Shown here: in pieces, positions 26,231 to 35,686 of the stretch
Numbering within the stretch: position 1 is the stretch's first letter
Layout of the letters: the number at the start of each line of letters is the position of its first letter
Origin: Streptomyces liliiviolaceus
GTDB taxonomy: Bacteria > Actinomycetota > Actinomycetes > Streptomycetales > Streptomycetaceae
Length of the DNA: 64,000 nucleotides
NCBI RefSeq assembly: GCF_018070025.1
Contig: NZ_JAGPYQ010000001.1
Coordinates: 8,122,001-8,186,000 of the forward strand
Reading direction: 5' to 3'
The notes under the pieces: generated by a model
Seen by the model: only the letters and a program-made list of their open reading frames with translations
Told to the model about the DNA's origin: nothing
Database searches by the model: none
Position numbers and translations under genes: made by a program

Positions 26231-28059
26231 GCACGCAGTTGCCGGTCGCCCCGCCTGCCGACGTGCGCGCCGCCGCGGCCCGGCTGATCCGCGCGGACGG
26301 CCGCGCCTTCGCCGCCGTGCTCGCCCTGAACGCGCTGGCCGCCGCTGCCGGGCTGGCCGGCCCGTGGCTGCTCGGCCGCATCGTCGACGAGGTGAGGGCC
26401 GGTGCCGGGGTCGCCGCCGTGGACCGGCTGGCGCTCGTCATCCTGGTGTGCGCGCCCGCCCAGTTGCTGTTGGCGCGGGCCGCCCGGTTCGTGGGGCACC
26501 GGTTCGGGGAGCGGACGCTGGCGCGGGTGCGCGAGGAGTTCGTCGACCGGACGCTGGCACTGCCCGCGTCCGTGGTGGAGCGGGCGGGCACCGGCGATCT
26601 GACGGCCCGCGGCACCGCGGACGTCGCCGCGGTGGGCACGACCCTGCGCGACGCGGGGCCCGAGCTGCTGATCTCCTCGGTGCAGGCGCTGTTCCTCATC
26701 GGCGCGGTCTTCCTGCTCGATCCGCTGCTGGGCGTCTGCGCGGTGCTCGCCCAGGCCGGTATCTGGTTCGCCCTGCGGTGGTATCTGCGCCGGGCCCGCC
26801 CCGCCTACCTCGCCGAGGGCGCCGCCACCTCGGAGGTCGCCGAGATCGTCTCGGCCACCACGTCCGGGGCACGCACGGTCGAGGCGTTCGGGCTGCAGCG
26901 GCGGCGCGTCACCGCGAGCCGGGACGCCCTCGACCTGTCCCGCCGTACCCGCATGCACACCCTGGACCTGCGGTCCGTGTTCTTCCTGTCCGTGGAGATC
27001 TCCAACGTCCTGCCGGTGGCCGTCGTCCTGATGGTGGGCGGCGCCCTGCACGCGCGGGGCGCGCTGAGCGTGGGCGCGGTGGTCGCGGCGGCCCTGTATC
27101 TGCGCCAGCTGGAGTCGCCGCTCGACACGATCCTGATGCGGGTGGAGCAACTGCAGAGCAGCGGCGCCTCGTTCGCACGGGTGGAGGGCCTGGGCCGAGC
27201 CCCGCTGACCGCCCCCGCGGGCCCGGCGTCGGCGCCGGGTCCGCCGTCGGAGTCCCCCGCCCGGGTCCCGGTGGACGACCGGATCGACGTACGGGGGGTG
27301 CGGTACGCGTACGACCGGGGCGGCGAGGTGCTGCGCGGGGTCGACCTGACCGTGCGGCCCGGGGAGCGGCTGGCCGTGGTCGGGCCCTCCGGCGCCGGAA
27401 AGACGACCCTGAGCCGGCTGCTCGCGGGCATCGACGTGCCGGGCTCCGGCACGGTGACGGTCGGCGGGGTGCCGATCGCCGGGCTGGACCCGGAGCAGCT
27501 GCGGCGGCAGGTCGTGCTCGTCACCCAGGAGCACCACGTGTTCCTGGGCACGGTCCGCGACAACCTGCTGATCGCCGATCCGGCCGCCGACGACGCCGCG
27601 CTGTGGGCGGCGCTCGCGGCGGTCGGCGCCGACGACTGGGTCCGGGCACTGCCGGACGGGCTCGACGCGGAGCTGGGCCCCGGCGGCCGTCCCCCGGCCG
27701 CCGGCCACGCCGGGCCGCCGGGCGGGGCTCCGGTCGCGGACGGCTCGCGGGCCCAGCAACTGGCGCTGGCCCGGGTGGTGCTGGCCGACCCGCACACGCT
27801 GATCCTCGACGAGGCCACGGCGCTGCTCGACCCCGCCACCGCACGCCACACGGAGCGCGCGCTGGCCGCCGTGCTCGAAGGGCGCACCGTCATCGCCATC
27901 GCGCACCGGCTGCACACCGCGCACGACGCGGACCGGGTGGCGGTGATGGAGGAGGGCCGGCTGACCGAACTCGGCACGCACGAGGAGCTCGTGGCGGCGG
28001 GCGGCGCCTACGCGGCACTGTGGCACTCGTGGCACGGCGAGCGCCCGCCCTCCGGCTGA
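26227..28059 (+). CDS. ABC exporter half-transporter 4 (signature motif lost)
   Basis: 610 residues: six-helix exporter domain then an ATPase domain with intact Walker A GPSGAGKTT (about 386), Q-loop TQEHHVF, Walker B LILDEATALLD and H-loop AHRLHTA. The signature region is destroyed: between DAELGPGG and QQLALARVVL the sequence is a Pro/Gly/Ala-rich stretch ending VADGSRAQQ, in place of LSGGQRQR. With subunit 3 it would form one complete site (Walker side from here, LSGGQ from subunit 3) and one fully dead site. It is last in the coupled four-gene set; 363 bases without a gene follow. Confidence 0.9.
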   Translation: MSTQLPVAPPADVRAAAARLIRADGRAFAAVLALNALAAAAGLAGPWLLGRIVDEVRAGAGVAAVDRLALVILVCAPAQLLLARAARFVGHRFGERTLARVREEFVDRTLALPASVVERAGTGDLTARGTADVAAVGTTLRDAGPELLISSVQALFLIGAVFLLDPLLGVCAVLAQAGIWFALRWYLRRARPAYLAEGAATSEVAEIVSATTSGARTVEAFGLQRRRVTASRDALDLSRRTRMHTLDLRSVFFLSVEISNVLPVAVVLMVGGALHARGALSVGAVVAAALYLRQLESPLDTILMRVEQLQSSGASFARVEGLGRAPLTAPAGPASAPGPPSESPARVPVDDRIDVRGVRYAYDRGGEVLRGVDLTVRPGERLAVVGPSGAGKTTLSRLLAGIDVPGSGTVTVGGVPIAGLDPEQLRRQVVLVTQEHHVFLGTVRDNLLIADPAADDAALWAALAAVGADDWVRALPDGLDAELGPGGRPPAAGHAGPPGGAPVADGSRAQQLALARVVLADPHTLILDEATALLDPATARHTERALAAVLEGRTVIAIAHRLHTAHDADRVAVMEEGRLTELGTHEELVAAGGAYAALWHSWHGERPPSG

Positions 28060-28285
28060 ACCCCCGTCTCCCCTACAGCGGTCCGGTGGTGCGGCAACTG
28101 GTCCGTATACCGAACATGACCAACCGGACAACGGAGCCTTTCGGCCAACTTCCTGATGCGCACCTGACAGAACGGCCGATCTCCTGCCACTCTTCCCACG
28201 ACCACTTCACAGCAACCTCACAGAAACCGCCGTGAAGGGGTGAACGGCTCTGCCGGCAAGCGGCGCCCCACGGGCCCGAACGCCG

Positions 28286-28333
28286 GCACGAGCACGCGTA
28301 CAAGCACACGCACACGCACACGTACAAGCACGT
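28286..28333 (+). repeat. CA-rich simple repeat upstream of the first M4 protease gene
   Basis: A run of GCACGCGTACAAGCAC followed by repeated CACACG units and a second CGTACAAGCACG copy. The 11-mer CGTACAAGCAC occurs at 28297 and 28321. It is unusual microsatellite-like DNA for this genome. The rest of 28060-28422 has no gene; ACTTCACAGCAACC at 28204-28217 recurs with one change upstream of the second M4 gene (30721-30734). Confidence 0.65.
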
Positions 28334-28422
28334 GGTTCTGCGTTCCGTCTTGTTCTGCCCGGACGGCTCCCGGCCGTCCGGTCCCCCCTGGCCGCGCCTT
28401 CGTGGCCACGCAGAAGGAGTCC

Positions 28423-30462
28423 GTGTTGAAGCGCACCTCCCACAGACCCACAGCCCGTTCCGTCTCCCGCAAGGCGACGGCCGGCGCGCTCGTCGCCGTG
28501 GCCGCCCTGCTCGCCGCGGCCGTCCAGACCGGCGCCGCGACCGCCGACGCCCCACCCGCCCCGGGCAAGCTCGACAAGGGCTCCCTGGCGGTCAAGCTCT
28601 CTCCCGCCCAGCGCGCCGCGCTGATCCGCGACGCCGACTCCGCGAAGACGGACACCGCGGCGGAACTCGGCCTGGGCGCCAAGGAGAAGCTCGTCGTCCG
28701 TGACGTCGTCAAGGACGCGGACGGCACCGTCCACACGCGCTACGAGCGCACCTGGGCCGGACTCCCGGTCCTCGGCGGCGACCTGGTCGTCGACACCGCG
28801 AAGTCGGGGAGGACCGAGGGCGTCACGCGGGCCGTGCGGGCCTCGCTCACGGGACTCACCACCAGCGCCGCCGTGAAGCCGGCGGTCGCCGAGAAGCAGG
28901 CGCTCAAGGCGGCCTCGGCGGAGGGTTCGAAGCGGACCGAGGCCGACGGCGCGCGCAAGGTGATCTGGGCGGCGAGCGGCAAGCCGACCCTCGCCTACGA
29001 GACGGTCGTCGGGGGCCTCCAGCACGACGGCACCCCGAACGAGCTGCACGTCATCACGGACGCGGCCACCGGCGAGAAGCTCTTCGAGTACCAGGGCGTC
29101 GAGAACGGCACCGGCAACACCCAGTACAGCGGCACGGTGACGCTCGGCAGCGCGCAGTCCGGGTCGACGTACAACCTCACGGACACCGCGCGCGGGAACC
29201 ACAAGACGAACAATCTGAACCGCGGTACGTCGGGCACCGGCACGCTCTTCTCGGGCCCGGACGACGTATGGGGCAACGGCGCCGCCTCGAACACCGAGAC
29301 GGCCGCCGCGGACGCCCACTACGGGGCCGCGCTGACCTGGGACTACTACAAGAACGTCCAGGGCCGCACGGGCATCCGCGGCGACGGCGTCGGCGCATAC
29401 TCCCGCGTCCACTACAGCAGCAACTACGTCAACGCCTTCTGGCAGGACTCCTGCTTCTGCATGACGTACGGCGACGGGTCGGGCAACGCCAAGCCGCTCA
29501 CGTCGATCGACGTGGCCGCGCACGAGATGACGCACGGCGTGACCGCGAACACCGCGGGGCTCGTCTACAGCGGTGAGTCGGGCGGTCTGAACGAGGCGAC
29601 CTCCGACATCTTCGCGGCGGCCGTCGAGTTCTACGCCGGCAACAGCTCCGACGTGGGCGACTACCTGGTCGGCGAGAAGATCGACATCAACGGCAACGGC
29701 ACCCCGCTGCGCTACATGGACAAGCCGAGCAAGGACGGCGCGTCCAAGGACAGCTGGTACTCGGGCATCGGCTCGGTGGACGTGCACTACTCCTCCGGTC
29801 CGGCGAACCACTTCTTCTACCTGCTCAGCGAGGGCAGCGGCGCCAAGACCGTGAACGGCGTCGCGTACGACTCGCCGACCTCCGACGGACTGCCGGTCAC
29901 CGGTATCGGCCGCGACAAGGCCGCGCTGATCTGGTTCAAGGCGCTCACCACGAAGTTCACCTCCACGACCAACTACGCGGCGGCGCGCACCGGCACGCTC
30001 GCGGTCGCGGGTGAGCTGTACGGCACCACGAGCGCCGAGTACACGGCCGTGCAGAACGCCTGGGCCGGCATCAACGTCGGCACCCGGCCGGGCGGCGGGG
30101 GCGGCGGCACGTCCTTCGAGAACACGACCGCGGTATCGATTCCGGACAACGGGGCCGCCGTCACCTCCTCGATAACTGTTTCCGGCCAGGCCGGAAACGC
30201 CCCGTCCAACTTGATCGTGACGCCGAACATCACCCACACCTGGCGCGGTGACCTGGTCATCGACCTGGTGGCGCCCGACGGCTCGACGTACCGCCTCAAG
30301 TCCTTCAGCTCCTCGGACTCCGCGGACAACGTCACCGAGCCCTACACGGTCAACGCTTCAACCGAAGTCGCCAACGGGACCTGGCAGTTGAAGGTTCAAG
30401 ACCAGGCGGCGCAGGACGTCGGCAGGATCAACAGCTGGAAGATCACCTTCCCGACGAGCTAG
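28423..30462 (+). CDS. Secreted M4 (thermolysin-family) metalloprotease with C-terminal P domain
   Basis: 679 residues from GTG 28423; AAGGAG lies only three bases before it, so the adjacent TTG (28426, spacing six) may be the true start. Order: signal peptide (KATAGALVAVAALLAAAVQTGAATA), FTP/PepSY-type inhibitory propeptide (about 45-215), and an M4 catalytic domain with zinc motif HEMTH (about 366-370) and third ligand Glu in GGLNEATSD. A Gly linker and a proprotein-convertase P domain (about 565-679, with TWRGDLVIDLVAPDG and NGTWQLKVQDQAAQD) follow. It should be exported as a zymogen and degrade extracellular protein. The P domain separates it from the paralogue just downstream. Confidence 0.93.
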   Translation: MLKRTSHRPTARSVSRKATAGALVAVAALLAAAVQTGAATADAPPAPGKLDKGSLAVKLSPAQRAALIRDADSAKTDTAAELGLGAKEKLVVRDVVKDADGTVHTRYERTWAGLPVLGGDLVVDTAKSGRTEGVTRAVRASLTGLTTSAAVKPAVAEKQALKAASAEGSKRTEADGARKVIWAASGKPTLAYETVVGGLQHDGTPNELHVITDAATGEKLFEYQGVENGTGNTQYSGTVTLGSAQSGSTYNLTDTARGNHKTNNLNRGTSGTGTLFSGPDDVWGNGAASNTETAAADAHYGAALTWDYYKNVQGRTGIRGDGVGAYSRVHYSSNYVNAFWQDSCFCMTYGDGSGNAKPLTSIDVAAHEMTHGVTANTAGLVYSGESGGLNEATSDIFAAAVEFYAGNSSDVGDYLVGEKIDINGNGTPLRYMDKPSKDGASKDSWYSGIGSVDVHYSSGPANHFFYLLSEGSGAKTVNGVAYDSPTSDGLPVTGIGRDKAALIWFKALTTKFTSTTNYAAARTGTLAVAGELYGTTSAEYTAVQNAWAGINVGTRPGGGGGGTSFENTTAVSIPDNGAAVTSSITVSGQAGNAPSNLIVTPNITHTWRGDLVIDLVAPDGSTYRLKSFSSSDSADNVTEPYTVNASTEVANGTWQLKVQDQAAQDVGRINSWKITFPTS

Positions 30463-30481
30463 CCGCGCGGACCCGGCACAC

Positions 30482-30525
30482 AGGGGGTGCCGTCCCGGGA
30501 AGCGACTCCCGGGGCGGCACCCCCT
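30482..30525 (+). terminator. Strong terminator between the two M4 protease genes
   Basis: A 19-bp stem (30482-30500 with 30507-30525, one G-U pair) whose outer part is GGGGGTGCC/GGCACCCCC, with a 6-base loop and trailing TT. It lies 20 bases after the first protease stop, so the two proteases probably have separate transcripts. The remaining bases to 30781 hold the second promoter region but no gene. Confidence 0.8.
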
Positions 30526-30781
30526 TTGCCTGCGCTTTGCCGCTGCCTTGCCCCCCACTTCCGGTTCCATTGCCCGGTCTTTGCGGGCGATCAAGTCCGC
30601 ATTGCGTACGCCGATCTTCGGGCAGCGGACGATTTCCGGCCAACCTCCATTTGCCCCGCTGACATGTACGCGACCCACCTGGCACTGTTCACCTGGCACG
30701 GCAGGCACACCCGCACCGCAACTTCACAGCAGCCCGACCGCTTCCCCATACCGGTCGGACACCCCCCACGAAGGAGCTTGT

Positions 30782-32428
30782 GTGACCCCCCTCTACGCGC
30801 GTCGCAACCGCACCACTCTGGCCATCGCCACCGCTGTCGCGGCCGGTGCTCTCCTCACCACCGGTCTGACCACCGGTGCCTCCGCCCAGACCCCGGCGGA
30901 GAGCTCCGACGCGTCCCTCGCCGCGTCCGCGGTCCAGCTGTCCCCGGCAGCCCGTACGAGCCTCATCCAGAAGGCCGAGGCAGCCGCTCCGGAGACCGCC
31001 GACGAGATAGGCCTCGGCGCCGACGAGAAGCTGGTCGTCAGAGACGTCGTCAAGAACGCCGACGGCACGACCCACACCCGCTACGAGCGCACGTACGCGG
31101 GACTCCCGGTCCTCGGCGGCGACCTGGTCGTCCACGAGACCAAGGCCGGCGCGACGCAGGGCGTGACCAAGGCGACCAAGGCGACCATCAAGGTCGCCGA
31201 CACCACCCCGTCCATCGCCAGGTCGGCGGCCGAGAAGCAGGCCGTGACCGCCGCGAAGGCCGAGGGCAGCACCAAGTCGGCCGCCGACAAGGCGCCCCGC
31301 AAGGTCGTCTGGGCGGCCGACGGCAAGCCCGTCCTGGCCTACGAGACGGTCGTCGGCGGCTTCCAGCACGACGGCACCCCGCAGGAGCTGCACGTCGTCA
31401 CCGACGCCGAGTCGGGCAAGAAGCTGTACGAGTGGGAGGCGGTCAAGACCGGTATCGGCAACAGCCAGTACTCCGGCACCGTCACCATCGGCACCTCGCT
31501 CTCCGGCTCGACGTACCAGCTCAACGACACGTCCCGGGGCTCGCACAAGACGTACAACCTGAACAAGGGCACCTCCGGCACCGGCACCCTGTTCACCGAC
31601 GCGGACGACACCTGGGGCACGGGCGCGGCGTCCAACACCCAGACCGCCGCGGTGGACGCGCACTACGGCGCCCAGGTCACCTGGGACTTCTACAAGAACG
31701 TGCTCGGCCGCACCGGCATCAAGAACAACGGCGTCGCGGCCTACTCCCGCGTCCACTACAGCACGGCGTACGTCAACGCCTTCTGGCAGGACTCCTGCTT
31801 CTGCATGACGTACGGCGACGGCGCGGGCAGCGTCAAGCCGCTCACCTCGCTGGACGTCGCGGGCCACGAGATGAGCCACGGCGTGACCGCGAACACCGCG
31901 GGCCTCAACTACAGCGGTGAGTCCGGCGGTCTGAACGAGGCCACCTCCGACATCTTCGGCACGGCGGTCGAGTTCTACGCGGCCAGCTCGTCCGACGTCG
32001 GCGACTACCTCATCGGCGAGAAGATCGACATCAACGGCAACGGCACCCCGCTGCGCTACATGGACAAGCCGAGCAAGGACGGCGCGTCCAAGGACAGCTG
32101 GTCGTCCAGCCTCGGCTCGGTGGACGTCCACTACTCCTCCGGCCCGGCGAACCACTTCTTCTACCTCCTGTCGGAGGGCAGCGGCGCCAAGACGATCAAC
32201 GGAGTCAGCTACAACTCCACGACGTCCAACGGCACGACGCTCACCGGCATCGGCCGCGACAAGGCCATCAAGATCTGGTACAAGGCGCTCACCGAGTACA
32301 TGACGTCCACGACGAAGTACGCGGGCGCCCGTACGGCCACGCTGAGCGCGGCGTCGGCGCTGTACGGCTCGACGAGCACCGAGTACAAGGCGGTGGCGGC
32401 GGCCTGGTCCGGCGTGAACGTCGCCTAG
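30782..32428 (+). CDS. Secreted M4 metalloprotease, minimal form
   Basis: 548 residues from GTG 30782 with GAAGGAG at good spacing. Signal peptide (TLAIATAVAAGALLTTGLTTGASA), propeptide containing the ETADEIGLGADEKLVVRDVVK and YAGLPVLGGDLVVHE segments shared with both paralogues, then an M4 domain with HEMSH (about 361-365) and GGLNEATSD. It stops right after the catalytic domain, with no accessory module. It is strikingly similar to the upstream protease through the core (for example the TGTLF, DSCFCMTYGDG and NGNGTPLRYMDKPSKDG segments), so the pair look like a tandem duplication followed by gain or loss of the tail. Confidence 0.93.
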   Translation: MTPLYARRNRTTLAIATAVAAGALLTTGLTTGASAQTPAESSDASLAASAVQLSPAARTSLIQKAEAAAPETADEIGLGADEKLVVRDVVKNADGTTHTRYERTYAGLPVLGGDLVVHETKAGATQGVTKATKATIKVADTTPSIARSAAEKQAVTAAKAEGSTKSAADKAPRKVVWAADGKPVLAYETVVGGFQHDGTPQELHVVTDAESGKKLYEWEAVKTGIGNSQYSGTVTIGTSLSGSTYQLNDTSRGSHKTYNLNKGTSGTGTLFTDADDTWGTGAASNTQTAAVDAHYGAQVTWDFYKNVLGRTGIKNNGVAAYSRVHYSTAYVNAFWQDSCFCMTYGDGAGSVKPLTSLDVAGHEMSHGVTANTAGLNYSGESGGLNEATSDIFGTAVEFYAASSSDVGDYLIGEKIDINGNGTPLRYMDKPSKDGASKDSWSSSLGSVDVHYSSGPANHFFYLLSEGSGAKTINGVSYNSTTSNGTTLTGIGRDKAIKIWYKALTEYMTSTTKYAGARTATLSAASALYGSTSTEYKAVAAAWSGVNVA

Positions 32429-32469
32429 TACGGCGTGAACGTCGCATAGTGCCCGAATAGTTGTGCGCG

Positions 32470-32508
32470 GGGCGGTACCCGGGACGAGATCGGTCCCGGG
32501 TACCGCCC
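32470..32508 (+). terminator. Perfect 15-bp terminator hairpin after the second M4 gene
   Basis: GGGCGGTACCCGGGA (32470-32484) and its exact complement (32494-32508) enclose a 9-base loop, followed by TACTCTTGGTT. It ends 14 bases before the DUF1990 start codon, so it could also act on that gene's leader. Confidence 0.8.
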
Positions 32509-32522
32509 TACTCTTGGTTCCC

Positions 32523-33029
32523 ATGCCCTTCACGTACGAGGACGTGGGCGCGACCCGCGACGGCCGGTGCCCACCCGGCTTCCACCCGCTGCACGTCCGC
32601 ACCCGCATAGGCGAGGGCCACGAGGTCTTCAAGACGGCCTCGCAGGCGGTCATGACCTGGGAGGTCCACAGGGCGGCCGGTGTCACGATCACGACGGACG
32701 CCGCCGAGGCCGCCCCGGGCGTGGACGTGACGGTCGGCCTGGGCCCCCTCATCAAGGCGCCCTGCCGTGTGGTGTGGACCCTCGACGAACCGCGGCGCGT
32801 CGGCTGGGCCTACGGCACCCTTCCCGGCCACCCGGAGTCCGGCGAGGAGTCCTTCGTGGTCGACCGCACGGGCGACGGCACGGTCTGGCTGACCGTGACC
32901 GCCTTCAGCCGCCCGGCGAAGTGGTACACCCGCGCGGGCGGCCCGGCGACCCGCGGCCTGCAGCACGCGTACGCGCGCCGGTGCGGGGCGGTGCTGCGGC
33001 GGATGTGCGCGGAGTTCGACGAGGCGTAG
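32523..33029 (+). CDS. DUF1990 family protein
   Basis: 168-residue soluble protein matching the DUF1990 family: the opening FTYEDVGATRDGRCPPGFH, the central GHEVFKTASQAVMTWEVHRAAGV, the strand GVDVTVGLGPLIKAPCRVVWTLDEPRRVGWAYGTLPGHPESGEESF and the terminal helix ATRGLQHAYARRCGAVLRRMC. The fold is probably related to START/SRPBCC ligand-binding proteins; no biochemical role is established. No signal peptide. It converges on glgP, with only 38 bases between stops. Confidence 0.85.
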   Translation: MPFTYEDVGATRDGRCPPGFHPLHVRTRIGEGHEVFKTASQAVMTWEVHRAAGVTITTDAAEAAPGVDVTVGLGPLIKAPCRVVWTLDEPRRVGWAYGTLPGHPESGEESFVVDRTGDGTVWLTVTAFSRPAKWYTRAGGPATRGLQHAYARRCGAVLRRMCAEFDEA

Positions 33030-33067
33030 CACCCGGCGACCCCGCCGCACACCGGCGCCGCGTCACC

Positions 33068-35686
33068 TCACCGCATGAGCACTCCCGCGCCCTCCGTCAG
33101 CTCCTCCGCCGGTACCGCCACCAGGCCCAGTTCCGCGGTGGAGGCGAGGAGCCGGTGGGCCGGGAGGATGCGGACCGTGTAGCCGAAGGGGCCCGTGCGG
33201 TCGAGGGAGAGCGGGCCCTCGTAGAGCCAGCGGCCCTCCGCGTCCGGGCCGCCCGCGGGCTTCAGCGGGAACGTCGTGCCGTCCGTGATCCGGTCCTCGG
33301 AGTCGACGCGCCCCGAGACCGCCTGCACCTCGACGTCGTCCGGGGCCAGCTCGCCGAGGCCGACGAGGACCCGCAGGGCCAGCGTCGAGCCCAGTTCGGC
33401 CGTGGCGGTCACGGCCGTCGTCTCGACATGGTCGACCGTGATGTGCGGCCAGGCCGCCCGCACCCGGGACTTCCACACCGCCAGCTCCCTCGCGGCCGGG
33501 TGGTCCATGGAGCGGTGGGCCAGCGCCGCCGGGGTGTAGAGGCGTTCCACGTACTCGCGGACCATGCGGCCCGCCAGGAGCTTGGGGCCCAGGTGGGAGA
33601 GGGTCTGGCGGACCATCTCGATCCAGCGGTCGGGCAGGCCCGCCTGGCCCAGTTCGTAGAAGCGCGGGGCCACCCGCTGCTCCAGCAGGTCGTAGAGGGC
33701 GGAAGCCTCCAGCTCGTCGCGGCGGTCGTCGTCGACCGCGGTGCCGTCCGCCGTGGGGATCGCCCAGCCGAAGTCCGGCCGGAACCATTCGTCCCACCAG
33801 CCGTCCAGCACCGACAGGTTGAGGCAGCCGTTCAGCGCCGCCTTCATGCCGGAGGTGCCGCACGCCTCCAGGGGGCGCAGCGGGTTGTTGAGCCAGATGT
33901 CGCAGCCGGGGTACAGCTTCTGCGCCATCGCCATGCCGTAGTCGGGGAGGAACACGATCCGGTGGCGTACGCGCGGGTCGTCGGCGAAGCGCACCAGTTC
34001 CTGTACGAGGCGCTTGCCGCCGTCGTCGGCCGGGTGGGCCTTGCCCGCCACCACGATCTGGACGGGCCGCTCGGAGTGCAGCAGCAGGTCCATGAGCCGG
34101 TCGCGGTCCCGCAGCATCAGCGTGAGGCGTTTGTAGGACGGGACGCGGCGGGCGAAGCCGATCGTGAGGACGTCCGGGTCCAGTACGCCGTCGATCCAGC
34201 CCAGTTCGGCCGTCCCCGCGCCGCGCTGCCGCCAGGACGCGTACAGCCGCTCCCGTACCTCCGCCACCAGTTGCTCGCGCAGGGAGCGGCGCAGTTCCCA
34301 GATGTCCTGGTCGGGGATGTCGGCGACGGCGTCCCAGGTCTCGGAGCCGCCGACGGTGAGGGCGTCCTCGGTGCGCTGGGCGCCGATCTGCCGGGCGCCG
34401 AGCCGGAACACCTCGGGGGCCACCCAGGTGGGGGCGTGGACGCCGTTCGTCACGGAGGTGATGGGGACCTCGGCCGGGTCGAAGCCCGGCCAGAGCCCGG
34501 AGAACATCTCGCGGCTGACCTGGCCGTGCAGGAGGGAGACGCCGTTCGCGCGCTGGCCGAGCCGCAGTCCCATCACGGCCATGTTGAAGAGGTTCGGCTC
34601 ACCGCCCGGGTAGGTCTCCATGCCCAGGCGCAGGATGTGTTCGACGTCGATGCGCGGGAGTTCCGCGTCGGGGCCGAAGTGGCGGGCCACCAGTTCCCGG
34701 TCGAAGCGGTCGATGCCGGCGGGCACGGGGGTGTGGGTCGTGAAGACGGTCCCGGCCCTGACGGCTTCGAGGGCGGCCTCGAAGTCCAGGTCCTCGAAGG
34801 ACAGTTCGTGGATGCGCTCCAGACCGAGGAAGCCGGCGTGGCCCTCGTTCGTGTGGAACACCTCGGGCCGCGCGTGGCCGGTGAGCCGGCAGTACGTCCG
34901 CACGGCCCGTACCCCGCCGATGCCGAGCAGCATCTCCTGGAGCAGCCGGTGCTCGCTGCCGCCGCCGTAGAGCCGGTCGGTGACCCCGCGTTCGCCGAGG
35001 TCGTTCTCCTCGACGTCGGAGTCGAGCAGCAGCAGCGGGACCCGGCCGACCTGGGCCAGCCAGATCCGCGCGTGCAGGGCCGTACCGCCGGGGAGGGCCA
35101 GGGAGACCTGGGAGGGGGTGCCGTCGGCCTCGCGCAGCAGGGAGACGGGCAGTTCGTTGGGGTCCAGGACCGGATAGTGCTCCTGCTGCCAGCCATCCCG
35201 GGACAGGGACTGCCGGAAGTAGCCGTGCCGGTACAGCAGCCCGACACCGATCAGGGGTACGCCGAGGTCGCTGGCCGCCTTGAGATGGTCCCCGGCGAGG
35301 ATGCCGAGGCCTCCGGAGTACTGGGGCAGCGCGGCGGTGATGCCGAACTCGGGTGAGAAGTAGGCGATGGCGGCGGGCAGTTCGGACGGCTGGGACTGGT
35401 ACCAGCGGTCCCCCGTCACATAGTCGTGGAGATCGTCGGCGGCGGCGGACAGCCGCCTCAGGAACCTTCTGTCGTCGGACAGCTGGGCCAGCCGTCCGGA
35501 CGACACGCTTCCGAGGAGCCGCACGGGATCGCAGCCCGAGGCGGTCCAGCGTTCGGGGTCGACGGACTGGAAGAGGTCACGGGTCTCGGCATGCCAGGAC
35601 CAGCGCAGGTTGCGCGCCAGATCGCTGAGGGGGTGGAGGGCTTCCGGGAGTACGGGACGCACGGTGAACCTGCGGATGGCCTTCAC
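33068..35686 (-). CDS. glgP: Alpha-glucan (glycogen) phosphorylase
   Basis: 872 residues from GTG 35686. It releases glucose-1-phosphate from alpha-1,4-glucan ends. An N-terminal DUF3417 domain (about 1-115, PLSDLARNLRWSWHAETRDLFQ) precedes the phosphorylase domains. The PLP-binding lysine lies in EACGTSGMKAALNGCLNLSVLDGWWDE (about residue 613) and the glucan site includes HTNEGHAGFLGLERI. This DUF3417-containing, shorter-core type is the actinobacterial and archaeal form rather than the E. coli type. Its product chains are branched, so GlgX, encoded upstream, would debranch them. It is divergent from the S8 protease gene. Confidence 0.95.
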   Translation of the reverse strand: MKAIRRFTVRPVLPEALHPLSDLARNLRWSWHAETRDLFQSVDPERWTASGCDPVRLLGSVSSGRLAQLSDDRRFLRRLSAAADDLHDYVTGDRWYQSQPSELPAAIAYFSPEFGITAALPQYSGGLGILAGDHLKAASDLGVPLIGVGLLYRHGYFRQSLSRDGWQQEHYPVLDPNELPVSLLREADGTPSQVSLALPGGTALHARIWLAQVGRVPLLLLDSDVEENDLGERGVTDRLYGGGSEHRLLQEMLLGIGGVRAVRTYCRLTGHARPEVFHTNEGHAGFLGLERIHELSFEDLDFEAALEAVRAGTVFTTHTPVPAGIDRFDRELVARHFGPDAELPRIDVEHILRLGMETYPGGEPNLFNMAVMGLRLGQRANGVSLLHGQVSREMFSGLWPGFDPAEVPITSVTNGVHAPTWVAPEVFRLGARQIGAQRTEDALTVGGSETWDAVADIPDQDIWELRRSLREQLVAEVRERLYASWRQRGAGTAELGWIDGVLDPDVLTIGFARRVPSYKRLTLMLRDRDRLMDLLLHSERPVQIVVAGKAHPADDGGKRLVQELVRFADDPRVRHRIVFLPDYGMAMAQKLYPGCDIWLNNPLRPLEACGTSGMKAALNGCLNLSVLDGWWDEWFRPDFGWAIPTADGTAVDDDRRDELEASALYDLLEQRVAPRFYELGQAGLPDRWIEMVRQTLSHLGPKLLAGRMVREYVERLYTPAALAHRSMDHPAARELAVWKSRVRAAWPHITVDHVETTAVTATAELGSTLALRVLVGLGELAPDDVEVQAVSGRVDSEDRITDGTTFPLKPAGGPDAEGRWLYEGPLSLDRTGPFGYTVRILPAHRLLASTAELGLVAVPAEELTEGAGVLMR

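Noticed and set aside
28286..28333. CA-rich tract as part of the first M4 coding sequence
   Set aside because: The frame is open there but the signal peptide and ribosome site place the start at about 28423.
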